Positions 1-4,259 of a stretch of 5,758 nucleotides of DNA are shown here, in pieces. This stretch comes from Candidatus Zixiibacteriota bacterium (lineage in GTDB: Bacteria > Zixibacteria > MSB-5A5 > GN15 > JACZUZ01): the NCBI GenBank assembly GCA_022572905.1, contig JACZUZ010000147.1:1-5758 (forward strand). Direction: 5' to 3'. The notes beneath the pieces were generated by a model. It saw only the letters and a list, made by a program, of their open reading frames with translations, was not told the origin of the DNA and did not search any database. A program made the position numbers and the translations under genes. Each line of letters begins with the position of its first letter. Positions within the stretch are counted from its first letter, which is position 1.

Positions 1-384
1 GGCCCGTACGCAGCAACGCTGAATGACTATATACGCCGGGAGCTTGAGTTTGAAAGCGTTTTGCCTTACGAAATCCTGACAGGAAAAGTTCACCCCTGGA
101 ATTACGGCAAATACGAGAACCGATTTGTGGATGTCGCCGAAACTCTGCGCCAGTCAATGACAAAGAATCCGCATATGAAAGTGTATATCGCCAATGGATA
201 CTATGATCTCGCCACGCCATATCTCGCGACCCAATACACGTTCAGCCATTTAGGTTTGGATAAAAGCCTGCGCGATAATATCACTATGAAATATTACGAG
301 GCGGGACATATGATGTATATACACATCGAATCACTCGCCCAACAACGTAAAGATTTGGTGGAGTTTATGAACTCAGCGATGTAA
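1..384 (+). CDS. S10 family serine carboxypeptidase-like protein, C-terminal fragment
   Basis: The reading frame is open from the first base of the window and ends at TAA 382-384, so only the last 127 residues are seen. They match the C-terminal part of the alpha/beta-hydrolase fold of peptidase family S10. NGYYDLATPY (residues 65-74) carries the presumed catalytic Asp69, and EAGHMMY (100-106) carries the presumed catalytic His103. The nucleophile serine and any signal peptide lie outside the window. Family members remove C-terminal residues from peptides, and bacterial homologues are usually exported, but neither point can be shown here. The preceding segment (PYEILTGKVHPWNYGKYENR) is typical of bacterial S10-like proteins. 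All six arginine codons are CGN. A 64-nt gap separates it from the next gene on the same strand, with no clear terminator. The family call is secure; substrate and location are unknown. Confidence 0.88.
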   Translation, partial: GPYAATLNDYIRRELEFESVLPYEILTGKVHPWNYGKYENRFVDVAETLRQSMTKNPHMKVYIANGYYDLATPYLATQYTFSHLGLDKSLRDNITMKYYEAGHMMYIHIESLAQQRKDLVEFMNSAM

Positions 385-440
385 TCGCCAAAGAAAAAAC
401 TAATCGATACTTTTGTGCAAACATGGAAAGCAGATAAGAC

Positions 441-446
441 AGGAGG
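441..446 (+). promoter_or_regulatory. Ribosome binding site AGGAGG of the TPR gene
   Basis: AGGAGG ends only 2 nt before ATG 449, closer than the usual 5-9 nt. It still decides the start, because the only upstream alternative, TTG 413, has no purine-rich sequence before it and the frame is closed by a TAA at 401-403. Counted at normal spacing, the next codon, ATT 452, would be the optimally placed initiator, so an unusual start cannot be excluded. Confidence 0.6.
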
Positions 447-448
447 GT

Positions 449-1360
449 ATGATTACTAGTGATGAAGTAAATCTAGCTGAGTCCATATTCACTGAGGCCC
501 ACAAGTTATATCAATCAGAGAGATTCAAGGAGTCGCTTGATATCTTGGAATCTAATGTTGACATGCTGTCCGACCATTATGGCAAGGAGGAGATAGATCG
601 ATGGGTCGGCGGCTCCTACTACTATATGGCAGACCATGCTAAAGCCGTTAAACATCTAGAGAATAGCTATATCAAGGTGCAAGCTTTATCTAATGAGAAT
701 AAGATTGCTCACGAATTTTTGATTCTCGTAACTCACTTGGCTGTCTCTTATTTCGAACTCAAAAAGTACTCAGAGGCTCTGAGATACTTTGATGAAGGCG
801 AAGCGTTGTTCGCGCTCTTTAAAGATTCAGAGCATTGTTTTACAAGATATACGTTACGACTTTATAGAAGCCGTTGCTTGAGGATCCTAGAAAGGTACAA
901 GGAAGCGCACAAAATACTTAAGAAAGCATTGAAAGAAATCAGCTCGGCTACATGTGATAAAATTGTCGGTTCAGACCGCGCATGCCTGCTAATTGATCTC
1001 GCGATTGTAAGCAAGCATCTCAATAAATTGAGACGAGCGGGAAAATACATTGAGTTAATAAATCTGAGTGATCTACACGAACTGCAGGTTGCAGAATACG
1101 CATTCACAAAAATGCTTATCGATGTTTCTAGAGAAAAATTTGAACGAGCTGCACAATGTTTCCAAGAATATAGAGAATCGATTGATAGGTCAAATTACAA
1201 AGCGGAAGCTTACTGTTTGATGGGGGTAGCGCAGTATTGTCTTTCTCAACCGAAATCGGCGGAAGAATATTTCCGACGCTCTCAGGAAATGAAATTCACT
1301 CTGTCTTGGGTGAGAGAATATAACGAACATTATTTGAATGAAATATCTAAAGAGAGTTAG
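449..1360 (+). CDS. Tetratricopeptide-repeat-like helical protein (303 aa)
   Basis: This is a soluble, all-helical protein with no signal peptide or membrane segment, so it is probably cytoplasmic and acts as a protein-binding scaffold. Seven helix pairs with a degenerate TPR pattern (small residue/A, aromatic, A-x-x-x-F/Y) can be read at about residues 8-32, 52-73, 95-121, 139-161, 179-203, 218-241 and 254-280. The clearest are LAVSYFELKKYSEALRYF (98-115) and GVAQYCLSQPKSAEEYFRRS (259-278). The repeats fill the whole chain: there is no helix-turn-helix, kinase or other catalytic domain, so the partner is unknown. ATG 449 was chosen for its AGGAGG; a TTG at 413 would add 12 residues without an RBS. 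Eleven of 19 arginine codons are AGA/AGG, against 0 of 6 in the upstream peptidase fragment and 2 of 12 in the 2294-3061 gene. The gene also looks more AT-rich than its neighbours, which suggests recent acquisition or low expression. It ends 26 bp from the end of the convergent minus-strand operon. Confidence 0.82.
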   Translation: MITSDEVNLAESIFTEAHKLYQSERFKESLDILESNVDMLSDHYGKEEIDRWVGGSYYYMADHAKAVKHLENSYIKVQALSNENKIAHEFLILVTHLAVSYFELKKYSEALRYFDEGEALFALFKDSEHCFTRYTLRLYRSRCLRILERYKEAHKILKKALKEISSATCDKIVGSDRACLLIDLAIVSKHLNKLRRAGKYIELINLSDLHELQVAEYAFTKMLIDVSREKFERAAQCFQEYRESIDRSNYKAEAYCLMGVAQYCLSQPKSAEEYFRRSQEMKFTLSWVREYNEHYLNEISKES

Positions 1361-1386
1361 TTGGTGGAGATAAGTCCGCACTGACT

Positions 1387-2283
1387 CTACTTAAGCAAAA
1401 CCATTTTGCGTGACATCGCAATTCCTCCTGAAGTAGCTTTGTAGAAATAAACCCCCGACGCAAATTCACTCGCGTTCCATTCAACACTGACAATCTCCGC
1501 AAACGAGAACCCGCTGAATGTTTCTACACGGCGGCCAGACAAATTATATATATCTATTCGCCATTCAGCGGCCTGCGCGAGCTTCAGATCGATTCGTGTT
1601 GACGGATTAAACGGATTCGGATAATTCTGCGAGAGTTCGAAACTCGTCGGCAGAGGGTTCTCAGTTTCCTCGCCGACCGAAGTGGTAAAATCCGCCGAAA
1701 CTGTTTTTTGTTTTGTGTAAATATAGTCACCCGATGGAAGTCCGTCGCCGTTGGCCGCATTCCCCGCCACATAGAAGATCACATCGCCCACGCTTGTATC
1801 CGGCGCCACCCACAACACGCTCCATCCCGGAGCTGTATCTGCGACTCCTGCGTCGGTCCCCGGAATTGTTTGCTTGATGTATTGTCTGTTTATGGCTTCG
1901 CCATAACGGGTGCGCAGTGAATCACTGACGACCAGCTGTCCGGCGGCTGAATCGCGAATGTCCAGCGCGGTGATCATAAAGCCCCAGCGCCTTTGCCCCT
2001 CGCGAGCCAGATCGATTCGAATTTCCAGAGTGTCGCAGGGTCCGTACATTTCCGGACCGGACAGAGTGAGCGTTCCACCCGATTCATTCAGGGGCTTACC
2101 AGAATGGCATGACCCCGTGTATCCGCAGCTGAACTCTCCCGGGGAGCCTGTCAAACCATCGAGAGAACCATCGGGCAATGACCCTCCCTGCAATTCTGTT
2201 AACACAACACCGACAAGAACAACCGGGAGAGCGACATCAAGAAACCTTTGTAAGCAAAAATTGAGGGGAGTTCTATTTCTCAT
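1387..2283 (-). CDS. Exported reeler-like (choice-of-anchor V-like) protein with type A C-terminal sorting domain (298 aa)
   Basis: The N-terminus is signal-like: basic residues up to R13, then a hydrophobic stretch at about 15-29 (FLDVALPVVLVGVVL), so export is expected. Residues about 42-190 have the layout of reeler-like 'choice-of-anchor V' domains: DGLTGSPGE, a Cys53-x5-Cys59-His60 cluster (SCHSG), a beta strand before RRWGFMITALD (98-108), then WVAP (158-161), FYVAGNAANGDG (170-181) and GDYIYT (185-190). The tail from about 212 to 298 is a sorting domain: SQNYPNPFNPSTR (218-230), IYNLSGRRV (245-253), SGVYFYKA (276-283) and terminal KMVLLK. In T9SS-type systems this tail directs passage across the outer membrane. 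The ligand or function of the reeler-like domain is unknown. It is the second gene of an operon, starting 10 bp after the stop of the upstream gene. ATG 2283 lacks a good Shine-Dalgarno sequence, which suggests translational coupling. The stop is TAG. Confidence 0.85.
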   Translation of the reverse strand: MRNRTPLNFCLQRFLDVALPVVLVGVVLTELQGGSLPDGSLDGLTGSPGEFSCGYTGSCHSGKPLNESGGTLTLSGPEMYGPCDTLEIRIDLAREGQRRWGFMITALDIRDSAAGQLVVSDSLRTRYGEAINRQYIKQTIPGTDAGVADTAPGWSVLWVAPDTSVGDVIFYVAGNAANGDGLPSGDYIYTKQKTVSADFTTSVGEETENPLPTSFELSQNYPNPFNPSTRIDLKLAQAAEWRIDIYNLSGRRVETFSGFSFAEIVSVEWNASEFASGVYFYKATSGGIAMSRKMVLLK

Positions 2284-2293
2284 TCAATTAGGA

Positions 2294-3061
2294 TCATTTG
2301 AGAAGAATCATTTTGCGAGTTAGTGAAACGGCCTCGTATCGCAGGCGATACAGGTATACTCCCGAAGAAAGCGAGCACCCGTCGGCGCTCTTACCGTCCC
2401 AGACAACAGTGTGCGAACCGGCCGCTAATTCAGATTGAACAAGCGCTCTTACTTTCTGTCCATTGAGATTGTAAATCGTTAGCTCTACCGGTGAGCGTTT
2501 CGGAATCTCAAATCGAATAGAAGTTTCGGGATTAAAAGGATTTGGCCAGTTCTGGCTGAGTCCAAATCCATCAGGCAAAGCCGCATCACTCTCTTCTGTG
2601 ACATTAGTTTGTAATCTCGGAGTGATCGAAAAATTTCCGCTGTTCATATCATAATGATCAAAATAGTTATAGTTGCGCTGGAGAATAAGGATGCGAACGC
2701 TATCCGATATGGAATCCGGAATTTCCCAATTGTAAACATGCAGCGACCAAAATGTTGTATCACCGGGCGGGATAGAATCTATTTGTATCCAGGGTCCATT
2801 TTGACCATGCACGGAATACCAGATTTTCCACCAGCGTATGCCATGTGGAATAGACACTCGAAACTCAATTGGGATAACAGTTCCGGCCTCAAAAGAATCT
2901 CCGGTGTTTGGGCTTTCTATTAGTAGATGCGCATGAAGATTCAGCGGAGACAAAGAGAGGAGAACAGCCAATATCGCCCCAATTAGCAACCCTTTAAATA
3001 TTTTGGGCGAGACTGTTCCAGGTAATATCTCTTGAAATCGTTCAAATTTCGTTTTCAGCAT
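2294..3061 (-). CDS. Exported Ig-like domain protein with type A C-terminal sorting domain (255 aa)
   Basis: The start at ATG 3061 is supported by GGAG placed 9 nt upstream. The signal peptide has a basic N-region and a hydrophobic core at about 24-40 (GLLIGAILAVLLSLSPL), with probable cleavage near HA44. The mature part (about 45-148) is one beta-sandwich-like domain that resembles small Ig-like/Kre9-type extracellular modules: HLLIESPNTGDSFEAG (45-60), a paired strand around WWKIWYSVHGQNGPW (77-91), FWSLHVYNWEIPDSISDSVR (104-123), and GNFSITP. After a short linker the sorting tail starts near 162: LSQNWPNPFNPETSIRF, IYNLNGQKV (196-204), SGVYLYRLR (233-241) and KMILLK at the end. It is probably secreted or anchored on the surface, and no catalytic motif is visible. 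It is the first gene of the operon, and its TGA is 10 bp before the reeler-like gene, so the two proteins may act together. Arginine codons are mostly CGN. Confidence 0.84.
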   Translation of the reverse strand: MLKTKFERFQEILPGTVSPKIFKGLLIGAILAVLLSLSPLNLHAHLLIESPNTGDSFEAGTVIPIEFRVSIPHGIRWWKIWYSVHGQNGPWIQIDSIPPGDTTFWSLHVYNWEIPDSISDSVRILILQRNYNYFDHYDMNSGNFSITPRLQTNVTEESDAALPDGFGLSQNWPNPFNPETSIRFEIPKRSPVELTIYNLNGQKVRALVQSELAAGSHTVVWDGKSADGCSLSSGVYLYRLRYEAVSLTRKMILLK

Positions 3062-3070
3062 TGACTGACT

Positions 3071-3074
3071 CTCC
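3071..3074 (-). promoter_or_regulatory. Ribosome binding site GGAG for the Ig-like gene
   Basis: On the minus strand GGAG lies 9 nt before ATG 3061. It is the only purine-rich element in the short leader and supports this start over internal methionines. Confidence 0.6.
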
Positions 3075-3105
3075 GGGTGAGGGGAATCGCGGCGTGCGTG
3101 ATATT

Positions 3106-3134
3106 AAGATAACCCTGTATCTGATACCGGTCAA
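3106..3134 (-). promoter_or_regulatory. Sigma70-like promoter of the two-gene minus-strand operon
   Basis: Reading the minus strand, TTGACC (3134-3129) is separated by exactly 17 nt from TATCTT (3111-3106). This gives a 5/6 match to the -35 consensus and 4/6 to the -10 consensus. Transcription would start near 3099, leaving a leader of about 38 nt that contains the GGAG ribosome binding site. The position is right for the operon of 2294-3061 and 1387-2283. The -10 box is imperfect, so this is a prediction only. Confidence 0.5.
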
Positions 3135-3528
3135 TTGGTATTTTGGAAGGTTGCCCGGGCGCCAAATCAGCAAGCGGTGAGTTCCCTTAACCGTTTGGGC
3201 TATATAATATACACTACAAACTCGCATAACATCCGGTAACGATCTTAATTTCGCATTGAAATACTGATGTACGTCTGGGCGACTCCAGCAATAATCAGTT
3301 TTCGCTCAAGCTACAATATACTAGATTCGACCGAAGTCATTGAGCGCCACAGACTTTACGAGTATTATCCAGGCTCTTGCGTCCCTGAGCGCGCTATGTA
3401 TTTATTAGATTGGTAACATAGGACAATCTTTAAAGAACACCGGCCTCATAATTTTCACTTAATCGTGGCTAAATGAATATTCCGGCGTTAAGGCCATTCA
3501 ATAAATGGCCCCAGGCATAAATGAGTAT
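3135..3528. other. Gene-free intergenic stretch
   Basis: No ORF on either strand has a credible start, ribosome binding site or recognisable protein. A perfect 7-bp inverted repeat (GGCCATT, loop CAATA, AATGGCC) sits at 3492-3510, but no T-run follows directly. Plus-strand promoter-like boxes can be picked out, for example TTGAGC 3340-3345 and TATTAT 3363-3368 with a 17-nt spacer. No gene follows them, and such matches are expected by chance in AT-rich spacer DNA. The stretch separates the divergent operon from the small-gene cluster. Confidence 0.6.
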
Positions 3529-3569
3529 GGAATTTTTTCCTTGACGAAGAAGCCCTCCTGGCCTATATA
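3529..3569 (+). promoter_or_regulatory. Strong sigma70-like promoter with UP-like A/T tract
   Basis: TTGACG (3541-3546), a 17-nt spacer and TATATA (3564-3569) give 5/6 matches to both consensus boxes at ideal spacing. The block GGAATTTTTTCC (3529-3540) lies directly upstream of the -35 box, where an UP element would bind the alpha subunit. Transcription should start near A3576. This is the best promoter in the window, which implies high expression of the short unit downstream. Confidence 0.72.
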
Positions 3570-3580
3570 AGAAGTACACA

Positions 3581-3592
3581 AGAAAGGAGGTG
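3581..3592 (+). promoter_or_regulatory. Extended Shine-Dalgarno sequence AGAAAGGAGGTG
   Basis: All 12 bases are complementary to the common bacterial 16S rRNA 3' tail (5'-CACCUCCUUUCU-3'), where most genes match 4-6. The core AGGAGG (3585-3590) is 7 nt before ATG 3598, which is optimal. The exact tail of this organism's 16S rRNA is not in the window, so the outer AGA match assumes the common tail. Confidence 0.7.
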
Positions 3593-3597
3593 GTTGA

Positions 3598-3633
3598 ATG
3601 AAATCAGACAAATGTGAGGTGACTGCTACGTAG
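3598..3633 (+). CDS. 11-codon mini-ORF (MKSDKCEVTAT)
   Basis: ATG 3598 stands at ideal distance from a 12-nt Shine-Dalgarno sequence and opens a frame of 11 codons ending at TAG 3631-3633. The peptide is hydrophilic, with a single cysteine (Cys6) and no membrane character. The frame after the TAG stays open to TAA 3670-3672, which would give a product of 24 codons if the stop were read through; nothing else indicates readthrough. There is no run of one amino acid as in classical biosynthetic attenuators. The stop codon falls in the loop of a 5-bp stem, so a terminating ribosome would cover that stem and could influence the folding downstream. It is very likely translated given the signals; whether the peptide or the act of translation matters is unknown. 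Confidence 0.5.
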   Translation: MKSDKCEVTAT

Positions 3634-3690
3634 AGGCAGCCCAAGTTTTATGCGTTGGGTTCCGCTATGTAAATCCCAACAGTTTACCGA

Positions 3691-3725
3691 CCTGATGGCG
3701 CGACTAGCGTCATCAGGTTTTTTTT
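3691..3725 (+). terminator. Strong intrinsic terminator
   Basis: The arms CCTGATGGCGC (3691-3701) and GCGTCATCAGG (3707-3717) form an 11-bp stem (one G-U pair) closed by the loop GACTA. Eight T residues (3718-3725) follow at once. This is a textbook Rho-independent terminator for the 3576-3725 transcript. Confidence 0.9.
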
Positions 3726-3744
3726 ACCGGAGCAGGAGGGTTGC

Positions 3745-3763
3745 GAGACGAGTTCATCGTCTC
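3745..3763. repeat. Perfect 7-bp inverted repeat (hairpin)
   Basis: GAGACGA (3745-3751) and TCGTCTC (3757-3763) are perfect reverse complements around the loop GTTCA. No T-run follows, so it is not a terminator by itself. It sits between two terminators, outside any gene, and could be a protein site, a processed 3' structure or a chance hairpin. Confidence 0.6.
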
Positions 3764-3776
3764 AGTCATAGATATT

Positions 3777-3807
3777 AAAACCCTACTGATCGCTGGGGTT
3801 TTCTTTT
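3777..3807 (+). terminator. Second, weaker intrinsic terminator
   Basis: AAAACCC (3777-3783) pairs with GGGTTTT (3796-3802) over a 12-nt loop, followed by CTTTT. The stem is A/T-rich and has only three G-C pairs, but with the T residues it has the shape of a common bidirectional terminator. It would act as a backup to the terminator at 3691-3725. Its T-run overlaps the -35 box of the next promoter. Confidence 0.5.
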
Positions 3808-3834
3808 GCCATTAACAAACCCTGCTGTTATATT
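3806..3834 (+). promoter_or_regulatory. Sigma70-like promoter of the small basic protein gene
   Basis: TTGCCA (3806-3811), a 17-nt spacer and TATATT (3829-3834) each match 5/6 of the consensus at ideal spacing. Transcription would start near 3841, giving a leader of about 85 nt before ATG 3927. Placed directly after the tandem terminators, it makes the downstream gene an independent unit. Confidence 0.65.
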
Positions 3835-3926
3835 CTGTGATAGGAGTATGGCTTCGGTCAGATATCAAATCAAGAAGAGGCCCACCATGAACGGCGAAAG
3901 TAAATTTCTAAAGCGGAGAATCAGAC

Positions 3927-4034
3927 ATGGGTGACAAAGGAAGTAAAGATAAGGGCAAGAGAGAAAAACAGAAAAAGGCGATACTTACTCCAAAGGAAAA
4001 ACGAAAAGCCAAACGAGAGAAAAAGAACAAGTAA
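3927..4034 (+). CDS. Small, extremely basic protein (35 aa)
   Basis: ATG 3927 is preceded by GGAG (3915-3918) at 8 nt and by a good promoter at 3806-3834; the frame ends at TAA 4032-4034. The 35-residue product begins MGDKGSKDKGKREKQKK and contains 14 lysines and 3 arginines, nearly half of all residues, with five acidic residues and only two aliphatic residues other than alanine (I19, L20). It has no cysteine and no hydrophobic stretch, so it is soluble, and is either disordered or a short charged helix (the second half, PKEKRKAKREKK, is helix-prone). Tiny Lys-rich proteins with an MG-K-rich start and a T/S-x-KEKRK segment occur as uncharacterised conserved proteins in diverse bacteria. From memory I believe this belongs with them, but I cannot name a family. 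Binding to RNA, ribosome or DNA is a reasonable inference from charge only. A 15-codon ORF (3887-3934) overlaps its start. Confidence 0.72.
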   Translation: MGDKGSKDKGKREKQKKAILTPKEKRKAKREKKNK

Positions 4035-4259
4035 ATTTCCTGGACTACCCGTAGCTCTAATATCCGCCAAGCGTACGACCTAAAAATAAAGTGGATTCGA
4101 GGCGCTAATCGTGTTAAAGCGTTGTGTGCATGTCGTGTGTCGACGTTATCTGTGATGTCTCACTCAGCGAATGTGTAAGGGCCATCTCAGATTTCGATGG
4201 TGAATTCATACCCTTGGCCGTATGCTATTGCATAACTTGCGGATCACTGCTTCAATTAG
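4035..4259. other. Intergenic spacer between convergent genes
   Basis: This is 225 bp between the small basic protein gene and the end of the minus-strand beta-helix gene. I see no terminator for either: the short palindrome TATGC-TATT-GCATA (4221-4234) has no T-run on either side. An open plus-strand frame runs from GTG 4124 into the antisense of the beta-helix gene, but it has no ribosome binding site and no recognisable protein. Confidence 0.5.

Larger units (their letters stand above)
3576..3725 (+). ncRNA. Short independent transcription unit of about 150 nt (candidate small RNA or leader)
   Basis: The unit is bounded by the promoter at 3541-3569 and the intrinsic terminator at 3691-3725, so a discrete RNA of about 150 nt is predicted. 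It contains a 12-nt Shine-Dalgarno-type sequence, an 11-codon ORF, and three short complementary segments. A CTGCT/GGCAG stem (3623-3627 with 3635-3639, one G-U pair) holds the UAG stop of the ORF in its loop. CCCAA (3640-3644) can pair with TTGGG (3655-3659), or GTTGGG (3654-3659) can pair with CCCAAC (3675-3680); the two pairings exclude each other. I recognise no named RNA family. It may be a translated minigene, a regulatory leader whose target gene has been lost or lies beyond the terminators, or a small RNA. The expression signals are clear; the function is not. Confidence 0.55.

Noticed and set aside
413..448. Upstream TTG start that would lengthen the TPR protein by 12 residues
   Set aside because: No Shine-Dalgarno sequence precedes TTG 413, the added residues lie across the AGGAGG itself, and ATG 449 is available.
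1361..1386. Terminator between the convergent TPR gene and minus-strand operon
   Set aside because: The 26-bp gap has no stable stem and no T-run on either strand.
2107..2127. c-type heme binding site (CxxCH) in the reeler-like protein
   Set aside because: The spacing is C-x5-CH, not CxxCH, and no second heme motif is present.
3203..3208. TATAAT box on the plus strand
   Set aside because: No acceptable -35 box at 16-18 nt upstream and no gene downstream; AT-rich spacer gives such matches by chance.
3042..3227. 61-codon minus-strand ORF upstream of and overlapping the Ig-like gene
   Set aside because: It lacks a ribosome binding site, crosses the predicted promoter and leader of the operon in another frame, and shows no protein-like features.
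3340..3368. TTGAGC-17-TATTAT plus-strand promoter
   Set aside because: The -35 is only 4/6 and no gene, terminator or structured RNA follows within reach.
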